Positions 44,278-51,538 of a DNA stretch of 64,000 bases are shown here, piece by piece (within the stretch, counting starts at the first letter, position 1; the number at the start of each line of letters is the position of its first letter). A model generated the notes under the pieces. That model was not told where the DNA came from and ran no database searches. It worked only from the letters and a program-made list of their open reading frames with translations. This stretch comes from Actinoplanes sandaracinus (GTDB taxonomy: Bacteria > Actinomycetota > Actinomycetes > Mycobacteriales > Micromonosporaceae). The stretch covers positions 124,001 to 188,000 of the forward strand of contig NZ_JASCTH010000001.1 in NCBI RefSeq assembly GCF_030009775.1. The letters are read 5' to 3'. The position numbers were made by a program, and so were the translations under genes.

Positions 44278-46566
44278 CTAACCGGCGACAGCGACCCCCA
44301 TGGTTTCGTCCAGGTGAACTCCCCTGACGGAGGCGGCCCGCAGCATCTGGTCGAACTCGGCGGCCGGCAGCGGCTTGCTGAACAGGTAGCCCTGCACGGC
44401 CGGGCATCCGGCGGCCCGCAGCGCCTCCCAGTCGGCGATCTCCTCCACGCCCTCGGCGATGGAGGACATGCTCAGCGAGCGGGCCAGCCACAGCACCGCC
44501 TGGATGATCGAGGCCTTGCGCGGGTCGTCGGCCAGTCCGGCCACGAACGAGCGGTCCAGCTTGACGATGTCGGCCGGCAGCGACTTGAGCCAGGTCAGCG
44601 AGCTGTACCCGGTGCCGAAGTCGTCCAGGGCGATGCGCACACCGAGTTGCTTGAGCGAGGTCAGCCGCTCGCTGACGTCGACGGTGGAGGACAGCAGCGC
44701 CGTCTCGGTGACCTCCAGGACGATCCGGGACGGGTCGAGACCGGGCAGGCTGGAGAGCACCCCGGCGACCATCGGCACGAAGTCGGGTTCGGCGAGCTGA
44801 CGGGGGCTGACGTTGACCGACACGTAGCCGAGACGGTCGGACCAGTGCAGCAGGTGGTCGATGGCGGAGCGCAGCACGTGCTCGCCGAGCGGCACGATCA
44901 GGCCGGTCTCCTCGGCGGCGGCGACGAAGTGGTACGGGCTGAGGATCTCCCCCTCCGGGGTGCGCATCCGGACCAGGGCCTCGGCGCCGACGATCTGGCC
45001 GGTCGCGGTCGAGACCACCGGCTGGAACCAGAGCGGCAGCGTGAGCCTCGGGTCGCCGGCCAGGGCACGGCGGACCCGCGCCTCGGCCTCGATCTTCTCC
45101 TGTACGGGCACGCGCAGCTCGTCGGTGAACACCTGCATCCGGTTGCCACCGGCACGCTTGGCCGCGTACATCGCGGTGTCGGCGGCCAGCACCACCTCGT
45201 CGGTGGGGATCGCCCCGAACACCGTGGTGACGCCGATGCTGCAGGACACCGGAAGGCCGGTGCCGCGGACGGGAAGGGGCTCGGCGAGCGCGGCGAGGAT
45301 GCCGTTGCCGACCCGCAAACCGGTGCCGGTCGGGCCGGGCAGCGCGACGATGAACTCGTCGCCGCCGAGCCGGGCCACCAGGGCGCCGGACGGGACGACC
45401 TGCGTCAGGCGTGCGGCCAGGGCGCGCAGCACGTCGTCGCCGCAGGCGTGGCCGGACCCGTCGTTGATCGACTTGAAGCGGTCGATGTCCAGGTAGATGA
45501 CGCTGATCGGTTCGGCGCTCTGCGCGAGGAGCAGCTCCAGGTCGTGCTCGAACGCCTTGCGGGAGAGCAGCCCGGTGAGCGAGTCGTGCCGCACCTGGTA
45601 ACGCAGTTCGGCCTCGTGGTCCCGGACCGCGGTGACGTCGAGGCAGTGCACCACGATGAGCCGCAGCCGGCCCTGCCGGTCGTAGAGGCCGGTGCTGTGG
45701 GTCTGCACCCACATCAGCGAACCGTCGTCGGTGCGCCGGTACTGCCGGGTGACGGTCATCGGCTCGTGCGAGTCGGCGAACGCGCGCAGCAGGTTCGGCT
45801 CGTCCCGGGCGACCGGGACGAGCGGCAGGTCGGCCATGCCGAAGCCGTCCGGCAGTTCGGCGGGCAGGCGCAGCCACTCCCGGTAGGCCGGGTTGGTGCG
45901 CATGATCCTGCCGTCCGGGGCGAACATCGCCATCGCCACCGGAGTCTCGTCGAAGGCGACGCTGAGCTGGGCCTGGCTCTCGTCCAGGTTCTCCTGCGCG
46001 CGGCGCTCCTCGACCTCGGTGAACCGCCACGCCACCAGCTGGAAGGCGGCGGCCGCGAGCACCGCCCCGCCGTGCAGCAGGGCCCACACCAGCGGATGCT
46101 CCTGCGCCGCCGCATGACCGAAGGTGTGGTCGCTCTGCGTCAGGCCGAATCCGGCGTGGTGCAGCGTGGTGGCGACCAGGAACCCGCCGAACGGCGCCCA
46201 GTCCCGGTAGAGGGCGAGCGCCGCGATCCCGATGAAGAACGAGAAGTGCGCCTCGGTGAGGCCGTGGCAGACCGCCACGAGTCCGGCGCACGCCACGGCG
46301 AAGCCGAACGCCACGCACACCGAGCGCAGCCGCCGGTTGCTCAGCCGCGTCGCCGCGACCAGGCTGGGCAGCACCAGCGCGTTGGTGATCAGCAGTTCGG
46401 CCGCGTGCACCCCGTGCGGCAGGGCGAACACGGTGAGAAGCACCATGAAGACGGCAAGCAGCACCGTCAGCAGCCGGTGCCGGCCCGCCCACTCCTCGTC
46501 GGTGAGTCCGCCGCCGGCCGGAAGCCGGTCACGGAGCCACGTCATCCACGTCGCCACGCATCGCAT
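44278..46566 (-). CDS. Membrane GGDEF-EAL cyclic-di-GMP protein with PAS domain
   Basis: Bifunctional-looking c-di-GMP enzyme, 762 residues. About five or six transmembrane segments (30-180), a PAS domain (about 195-320), a GGDEF domain (325-480, RLGGDEFIVAL at 399-409) and an EAL domain (510-745). GGDEF is intact, with no RxxD inhibitory site before it. EAL residues are present: E529 (AEALVRMR), N585 (SVNVSPRQL), DDFGTGYSS (D648, D649), K669, E705 and Q725. So both cyclase and phosphodiesterase activity are possible. 45 bp after the SufS-like gene and just before the GH92 gene. The signal sensed is unknown. Confidence 0.93.
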   Translation of the reverse strand: MRCVATWMTWLRDRLPAGGGLTDEEWAGRHRLLTVLLAVFMVLLTVFALPHGVHAAELLITNALVLPSLVAATRLSNRRLRSVCVAFGFAVACAGLVAVCHGLTEAHFSFFIGIAALALYRDWAPFGGFLVATTLHHAGFGLTQSDHTFGHAAAQEHPLVWALLHGGAVLAAAAFQLVAWRFTEVEERRAQENLDESQAQLSVAFDETPVAMAMFAPDGRIMRTNPAYREWLRLPAELPDGFGMADLPLVPVARDEPNLLRAFADSHEPMTVTRQYRRTDDGSLMWVQTHSTGLYDRQGRLRLIVVHCLDVTAVRDHEAELRYQVRHDSLTGLLSRKAFEHDLELLLAQSAEPISVIYLDIDRFKSINDGSGHACGDDVLRALAARLTQVVPSGALVARLGGDEFIVALPGPTGTGLRVGNGILAALAEPLPVRGTGLPVSCSIGVTTVFGAIPTDEVVLAADTAMYAAKRAGGNRMQVFTDELRVPVQEKIEAEARVRRALAGDPRLTLPLWFQPVVSTATGQIVGAEALVRMRTPEGEILSPYHFVAAAEETGLIVPLGEHVLRSAIDHLLHWSDRLGYVSVNVSPRQLAEPDFVPMVAGVLSSLPGLDPSRIVLEVTETALLSSTVDVSERLTSLKQLGVRIALDDFGTGYSSLTWLKSLPADIVKLDRSFVAGLADDPRKASIIQAVLWLARSLSMSSIAEGVEEIADWEALRAAGCPAVQGYLFSKPLPAAEFDQMLRAASVRGVHLDETMGVAVAG

Positions 46567-46611
46567 GATCTGCCATGAAAGCGTGCGTCAACGGTCGAAC
46601 CCGGTAGCAGC

Positions 46612-47889
46612 TCAGGTGCCGAGGATCCGGCGGAGGCCCTCGACCGCCCGGTCGACGTCCTCCGCGGCGCTGCCCAGGCCGAAGCTGATCCGGAGCAGGC
46701 CGGTGGTCCCGTCACCGCAGGCGCCCGCCTGATCGGCTCCGGTCAGGCGGCGGACCAGCGGATGGGCGCAGAACTGGCCGGCCCGCACCCCGACACCGTG
46801 CTCGCGGCCGAGTCGCCGCGCCACGACGGCCGGATCCCGGCCGGGCAGGGCGAGGGAGACGATGCCGACGCGCGGGTGGTCCGGGCCGAAGACGCTGACC
46901 TCCACCGCGCCGGGAACGCCCGCCAGGCCCTCCCGGAGGCGGGCCAGCAACACCTGCTCGTGCTGGTGGACCGCGGGTCCAGCGCCCATCAGCGCCTCGC
47001 AGACCGCGGCCAGGGCGACCGCTCCGAGCAGGTTCGGCGTGCCGCCCTCGTGACGGGCGGCGCCGGTGGCCCAGGTCAGGTCGCCGGGACGGTCACCGAC
47101 CGCGGCGCTCGCGCCACCACCGGCGAGGTACGGGTCAGCCGCGTCCAGCCAGTCCGCGCGGCCGGCCAGGACCCCGGCGCCGAACGGGGCGTACAGCTTG
47201 TGGCCGGAGAAGGCGATCCAGTCGGCGCCGAGATCGTCCAGGCGGGCCGGGCCGTGCGGGGCCAGCTGGGCGGCGTCGACGATCACCCGCACGCCGTACG
47301 CGTGCGCCACGTCGGCCAGCTCGCGGACCGGCCACACCTCGCCGGTGACGTTGCCGGCCCCGGTGACCGTGAACACCGCCGGGCCGGTCAGGGTCTCCAG
47401 AGCCCGCTGGAGCGAGGCGACGGCCTCGGCCGGCGACGACGGGGTGGGCAGGCGCAGCGGGTTCGGCCAGGGCAGCAGGTTGGCGTGGTGCTCGCCGTCG
47501 AACTGAACGGTCGTGGTGCCGGGCGGCAGGGCGCGGGCCAGCAGGTTGAGCGCGTCGGTGGTGTTCCGGGTGAAGATCACCGTATCGCCGGGGCGGGCGC
47601 CGGCGAACTCCGCGACCACGTCACGGGCCAGTTCGTAGGCGATGGTCGACGCGCTGGACCGTACCCCCGTGCCCCGGTGGACGCTGCCGTAGCGCGGCAG
47701 GAGGTCCTGGACGGCGTCGGCCGCGGCGCGGGCGCAGGGGGCCGAGGCCGCGTAGTCGAGATGCGCGAAACGCACGTGCTCGCCGCTGGGGAGTTCGACC
47801 TTGAGATCGTCGCCGACGATGTCCAGAGCGTTGCCGGGCGAGGAGCTGCTGGCCGAAGAGCTGAGAGCCAGAGAGCTGAGAGATGGCAT
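46612..47889 (-). CDS. Class V aminotransferase, SufS-like cysteine desulfurase homolog
   Basis: PLP enzyme of 425 residues. SufS-type landmarks: FDGEHHANLLPW (H134/H135), DAAQLAPHG (D205), PLP Lys in AFSGHKLYAPFGAG (K231) and the active-site Cys position in VRAGQFCAHPLVRR (C374). These support sulfur (or selenium) release from cysteine rather than plain transamination. A Ser-rich N-terminal stretch (about 4-17) is outside the fold. ATG at 47889 with GGAGG seven bases upstream. A SAM-IV riboswitch precedes it, so it should be switched off when S-adenosylmethionine is high. This ties it to sulfur supply; no suf cluster is nearby. Confidence 0.9.
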   Translation of the reverse strand: MPSLSSLALSSSASSSSPGNALDIVGDDLKVELPSGEHVRFAHLDYAASAPCARAAADAVQDLLPRYGSVHRGTGVRSSASTIAYELARDVVAEFAGARPGDTVIFTRNTTDALNLLARALPPGTTTVQFDGEHHANLLPWPNPLRLPTPSSPAEAVASLQRALETLTGPAVFTVTGAGNVTGEVWPVRELADVAHAYGVRVIVDAAQLAPHGPARLDDLGADWIAFSGHKLYAPFGAGVLAGRADWLDAADPYLAGGGASAAVGDRPGDLTWATGAARHEGGTPNLLGAVALAAVCEALMGAGPAVHQHEQVLLARLREGLAGVPGAVEVSVFGPDHPRVGIVSLALPGRDPAVVARRLGREHGVGVRAGQFCAHPLVRRLTGADQAGACGDGTTGLLRISFGLGSAAEDVDRAVEGLRRILGT

Positions 47890-47897
47890 GACCGCGC

Positions 47898-48020
47898 CTC
47901 CACGGGTTCGCCGTTTGCCGGTGTCGGGCGACACACGGCCTGGTCCTCACCCGGGGCACCCGCTCGCGAACGGAGGGTTGCCGGCCAGCAAGCCGGGGCT
48001 ACGCGCTGGCACTCATGACC
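47898..48020 (-). ncRNA. SAM-IV riboswitch
   Basis: Minus-strand leader of the SufS-like gene. Reading from 48020 it contains GGTCATGAGTGCCAGCG, AGCCCCGGCTTGCTGGCC, GGCAACCCTCC, GGGTGCCCCGGGTGAGGACC and a late pseudoknot region ending near GGCAAACGGCGAACCCG. These blocks and their order match the actinobacterial SAM-IV class as I remember it from the literature. The mode is probably translational, since the ribosome site GGAGG of the gene lies directly downstream. Confidence 0.88.
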
Positions 48021-48092
48021 TGTCCTGGAAGTTAGCAGATGTCACAGACCCGGTCCATATCCCACTCACCAAGTAGGGTTTAGAGTCCTGGC

Positions 48093-48932
48093 ATGACGAT
48101 CCCGTCCCCGGCCCAGCCCTCATCCCCGCCCCCGCCCTCGTCTGCCGACGAGCTCTCCTTCCAAGACCGCTGGGACCAGTGGCACGCCGAGCACGAGAAG
48201 CGGCGGGCCGACCCGCACGGGTTCCTCGCGATCACCGGGCTGCACTGGCTGACCGGGACCCCGCAGCGCTTCGAGGACGCCCCCGGCGAGTGGAGCACCG
48301 GGCCGGCCGGGGTGACCGTCACGCTGGGCGACGGCGAGTCCCTCACCGTCGACGGTGCGACGGTGACCGGGAAGCACACGTTCGCGCCGCTCACCGAACG
48401 CGGCGACCTCACCGTGGGTCACGGCGACGCGAAGATCGAGATCGCCCGGCGGGGTGGGTACGACGTGGTCCGCCCCCGGCACCCCACCCACCCGGTGCTG
48501 GCCGGATACACCGGCACGCCCGCCTACCCGGCCGACGAGAAATGGGTGGTGACCGGTCGGTACGTGCCGTTCAGCGAGCCCCAGCCGATCACCGTGGGTT
48601 CGGTGGCGGAGGGCATCGAGCACGTCTACGAGTCGCCGGGCCGGGTGGAGTTCACGCTGGGCGGGGCGGAACTGTCACTCACCGTGTTCAACGGCGCGAC
48701 CCCGGGGTCGTTGTTCGCGCTGTTCACCGACGCGACCTCGGGGCTGACCACCTACGCCGCGAACCGGAGCCTGTTCATCGCGCCGCCGCACGCGGACGGC
48801 ACGGTCACGCTGGACTTCAACCGGGCCACCAACCTGCCGTGCGCGTACACCGAGTTCGCGACCTGCCCGTTGCCGCCGGCCGGCAACCGCCTGGACGCCG
48901 CGATCGAGGCGGGTGAGCGGCTCCCCCGGTAG
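48093..48932 (+). CDS. DUF1684 family protein
   Basis: Beta-rich protein of 279 residues. Family signs: SFQDRWDQWHAEHEKRRADP, HGFLAITGLHWLTG, the central AYPADEKWVVTGRYVPF and the C-terminal FNRATNLPCAYTEFATCPLP. Function of DUF1684 is not established. Pro-rich N-terminus. ATG start; divergent from the SAM-IV-controlled gene, and 9 bp before the M20 peptidase gene on the same strand, so the two are probably one transcript. Confidence 0.88.
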   Translation: MTIPSPAQPSSPPPPSSADELSFQDRWDQWHAEHEKRRADPHGFLAITGLHWLTGTPQRFEDAPGEWSTGPAGVTVTLGDGESLTVDGATVTGKHTFAPLTERGDLTVGHGDAKIEIARRGGYDVVRPRHPTHPVLAGYTGTPAYPADEKWVVTGRYVPFSEPQPITVGSVAEGIEHVYESPGRVEFTLGGAELSLTVFNGATPGSLFALFTDATSGLTTYAANRSLFIAPPHADGTVTLDFNRATNLPCAYTEFATCPLPPAGNRLDAAIEAGERLPR

Positions 48933-48941
48933 TTTCGGCGG

Positions 48942-50006
48942 ATGGAGGAACTCGCGGAACTCATCGGGATCCGCTCCACCGCGGACCGGCCGGCCGACCT
49001 GCGGCGTGCGCTCGACATGGTGCTCGCCCTGGTCGGCCCGGGTTTCCAGGTGCGCCGCTTCTCCTCCGGCGGCAAGCCGAGTGCCCTGGTCACCTCGGGC
49101 GACGGCGTGCCACGGGTGATCCTCAACGCCCACCTGGACGTGGTGCCGGGCGAGCCGCATCAGTTCATCGCCCGCCGCGACGGTGACCGCCTGTACGGGC
49201 GCGGCGCCCACGACATGAAGGCCGCCGCCCTGGTGATGGCCACGGTGTTCCGGGACCTCGCCCCGGGGCTGCCCTACCCGGTCGCGTTGCAACTGGTCAC
49301 CGACGAGGAGGTGGGCGGTTTCGACGGCACCGGCCATCAGGTGGCGCGGGGCGTCCGGGCCGGGTTCGTGATCATCGGCGAGCAGAGCGGGCTGCGGATC
49401 GTCACCGAGTCGAAGGGCATCATCCGGGCCCGGCTGTCGGCGGCCGGCCGGACCGCGCACGCCGCCTACCCGTGGCTGGGCACGAACGCGCTGCTCGCGG
49501 TGACGGCGGCGGTGCACCGGCTGCTCGCGCGCCATCCGGTGCCGCGGGCCGAGGCGTGGGCCACGACGGTGAACGTGGCCCGGATCGAGACCCCGAACCG
49601 GGCCGCCAACGTGGTGCCGGCCGAGGCGTCCGCGCTGCTCGACATCAGATTTCCGCCGTCGGACCCGGACCTGGCCGGGCGGACCGCGGACGAGGTGGCC
49701 GCGCACCTGCGGACGGTCGCCGGGCCCGGTGTCGAGGTGGTGGTCGAGGCGCTCGGCGCGCCTCACCACGCCGACCCGGACAGCGTGTGGGTACGGCTGC
49801 TGCGGGAGGCCGCGCGAGCGGCGGGCTACGACGGGTCGCTGCTGCGCAAGCACGGGGCGGCGGACGGCCGCTTCTACTCGGCCGAGGGCGTCGACGCGGT
49901 GATCTTCGGGCCGGGCGGGGACGGGCAGCACGGCCCCGAGGAGTACGTGGATCTGCGCACGCTGGGGCCCTATCGCGACGCCCTCAGCGGATTCCTGAAG
50001 AGCTGA
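48942..50006 (+). CDS. M20-family metallopeptidase (ArgE/DapE-like)
   Basis: Zinc peptidase or deacylase, 354 residues. Metal-site motifs in order: NAHLDVVPG (His and Asp), YGRGAHDMKAA (Asp ligand), TDEEVGGFDG (catalytic and metal Glu) and GPGGDGQHGPEEYVDL (C-terminal His). A dimerisation domain lies at about 170-280 (ESKGIIRARLSAAGRTAHAA). Cytoplasmic, no signal peptide. Substrate is unclear; DapE, ArgE and dipeptidase-like members look alike. Probably co-transcribed with the DUF1684 gene. Confidence 0.9.
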   Translation: MEELAELIGIRSTADRPADLRRALDMVLALVGPGFQVRRFSSGGKPSALVTSGDGVPRVILNAHLDVVPGEPHQFIARRDGDRLYGRGAHDMKAAALVMATVFRDLAPGLPYPVALQLVTDEEVGGFDGTGHQVARGVRAGFVIIGEQSGLRIVTESKGIIRARLSAAGRTAHAAYPWLGTNALLAVTAAVHRLLARHPVPRAEAWATTVNVARIETPNRAANVVPAEASALLDIRFPPSDPDLAGRTADEVAAHLRTVAGPGVEVVVEALGAPHHADPDSVWVRLLREAARAAGYDGSLLRKHGAADGRFYSAEGVDAVIFGPGGDGQHGPEEYVDLRTLGPYRDALSGFLKS

Positions 50007-50017
50007 ACGGTCAGCAG

Positions 50018-50623
50018 TCAGGCGGCGAGCGGCTGGGCGGCCAGCAGGTGCTCCATGCGGGCGGTGATGGCGCGTAGGTGTGGGCGGCGTTCGGCGCCGA
50101 CCTTCGCGTTCCACGAGCACGGGCCCTGGCGGTGCAGCATCTCCGCGTACCGCGTCTCGGTGTCGACCCGCACGCCGCTCGGGCTGACGGTCTGGTCGGC
50201 GTAGGTGAGGGCGTCGTCCATCACGCTGCGCTCGTCCGGGAAGGCGGCCAGTTGCTCTCCGAAGCCACGGGCGGCGGCGACGAACCGGGCGCCGGAGTGG
50301 TAGGCGACCAAGCCGGCGATCCGGGCCGGCCAGCCTTCGGCGCTCAGGTGCACGGCGCCGTCGAGCGGGTGGAAGCCGGTCAGGGCGATCGGATCCGCGT
50401 AACCGATGTCGTGCAGCCAGGCGGCCGCGACGAGCACGTCCGGGTCGAGGCCGAGCCGGCCGGCGAGTTCCTCGGCGCGGGCCGCCACCCCGGCGGTGTG
50501 CTTCCACCGGTTGCCGCTGTCACCGATCAGCGACTCGGCGAGACGCATCGCCTGCCCGGCGCTCGGGAAGCGCGCTTCCCCGGCCACGAGAAAGCGGGCT
50601 GGAGCTGCGAGAACAGCGGTCAT
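50018..50623 (-). CDS. HD-domain phosphohydrolase
   Basis: Soluble protein of 201 residues with the HD metal-binding pattern: KHTAGVAARAEELAGRLGLD (first His), AAAWLHDIGYADP (HD pair) and ALTYADQTVSP (late Asp). Family members hydrolyse phosphoesters in nucleotides or act as regulatory phosphohydrolases. ATG at 50623. Convergent with the M20 gene. Substrate is not apparent. Confidence 0.88.
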   Translation of the reverse strand: MTAVLAAPARFLVAGEARFPSAGQAMRLAESLIGDSGNRWKHTAGVAARAEELAGRLGLDPDVLVAAAWLHDIGYADPIALTGFHPLDGAVHLSAEGWPARIAGLVAYHSGARFVAAARGFGEQLAAFPDERSVMDDALTYADQTVSPSGVRVDTETRYAEMLHRQGPCSWNAKVGAERRPHLRAITARMEHLLAAQPLAA

Positions 50624-50700
50624 GGCGGGATGCTACGTCCGAAAGGGTTAACGGCGGATGTACGAAAAATGACCGCTGACCGAAACTGTCGGCCCTGTGC

Positions 50701-50895
50701 GATCAGGCCCCATGCGATCAGGCCTCGCGCAACCAGGCCCCGTGTGATCAGGCCCCGTGTGATCAGGCCTCGTGTGATCAGGCCCCGTGTGATCAGGCCC
50801 CGTGTGATCAGGCCTCGTGTGATCAGGCCTCGTGTGATCAGGCCTCGTGTGATCAGGCCTCGTGTGATCAGGCCTCGTGTGATCAGGCGCCGCGC
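50701..50895. repeat. 15-bp tandem repeat, 13 copies, crossing a stop codon
   Basis: GATCAGGCCTCGTGT or GATCAGGCCCCGTGT repeats exactly every 15 bp from 50701; the 13th copy (50881-50895) contains the stop codon of the STAS gene (50883-50885). Most copies carry TGATCA, a 6-bp palindrome, at 15-bp spacing. No spacers, so it is not a CRISPR array. Confidence 0.93.
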
Positions 50896-51221
50896 ACCCG
50901 CTGCGCCGGGACACCCGCCGCGTGGAGCCGCGCGGCGAGGAAGCCGCTGGGGTTGTCGAGGAAGACGGCCACCTGATGGTCGTCGCCGAGGTCGCAGGCC
51001 GCGACGACGGAACCGAGGTTGATGGGGTCGAGTTCGCGGACGTGCGCGAGATCGACGATCAGCCGCAGGGGCCGGACCCTGCGCACCGTGTGCACCAGGA
51101 GTTGCCGCAGTTCCACGGCCTCGTCCGGGCCGAGGGAGCCGCGCGGCCGGATCACCACGCTGCCGTCGGACCGCGTGCTGACTTCGAGACAGCCGCTGAC
51201 CTCAAGGGTGGAGCCACGCAT
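50883..51221 (-). CDS. STAS-domain protein (anti-sigma-factor antagonist-like)
   Basis: STAS fold, 112 residues: VVIRPRGSLGPDEAVELRQL, LRLIVDLAHVRELDPINLG and a C-terminal helix GFLAARLHAAGVPAQRVRGA. The loop that holds the phosphorylatable Ser in SpoIIAA-type antagonists (DSSG) reads DPINLG here, so regulation by Ser phosphorylation is unlikely. No partner anti-sigma or sigma gene is adjacent. The stop codon lies inside the last copy of a 15-bp tandem repeat. Confidence 0.85.
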   Translation of the reverse strand: MRGSTLEVSGCLEVSTRSDGSVVIRPRGSLGPDEAVELRQLLVHTVRRVRPLRLIVDLAHVRELDPINLGSVVAACDLGDDHQVAVFLDNPSGFLAARLHAAGVPAQRVRGA

Positions 51222-51413
51222 CGCCGACTGCCTTTCGTAACCGAGCGTTCAGCAGCCTGACCACCATAGGAGTCGCACCTGAGCAGTCCGGCCCAACGCC
51301 GGGTGGCCATCGAGTGAACTGTGGGCGCCGTCCACCTTTCGAGTGACCCCGCTCGATGGCCGGGCGTGGAGCAGGCCCCTGACCCCATGCCGCGCCTCCG
51401 CCGTCGAGGACCG

Positions 51414-51446
51414 GAGCCGGAGACCGGCATCGCCGGTCTCTGGCTC
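51414..51446 (+). promoter_or_regulatory. Long hairpin in the leader of the DUF1906 gene
   Basis: GAGCCGGAGACCGG (51414-51427), loop CATCG, and CCGGTCTCTGGCTC (51433-51446) form a 14-bp stem with one G-U pair. It lies 93 bp before the gene start in a 317-bp gap without other genes. Could be an attenuator, leader structure or transcription terminator. Confidence 0.55.
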
Positions 51447-51538
51447 TTCGGCGGCGGGGAATCGTCCGAACGGCCCTTTCCGGGCCAAGATCCGTCTGCT
51501 TACCTCGATACGCCTCCGAATCGACGAAGCGGGTCTAT

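Noticed and set aside
41884..46578. Very long open frames (over 1400 codons) opposite or out of frame with GH92 and GGDEF-EAL genes
   Set aside because: They are composition artefacts of GC-rich DNA; the translated text is Arg/Gly/Pro/His-rich with no domain, while the minus-strand frames show complete families.
50701..50895. CRISPR-like regularity
   Set aside because: Units are directly adjacent with no spacers and the unit is only 15 bp; no cas gene is present.
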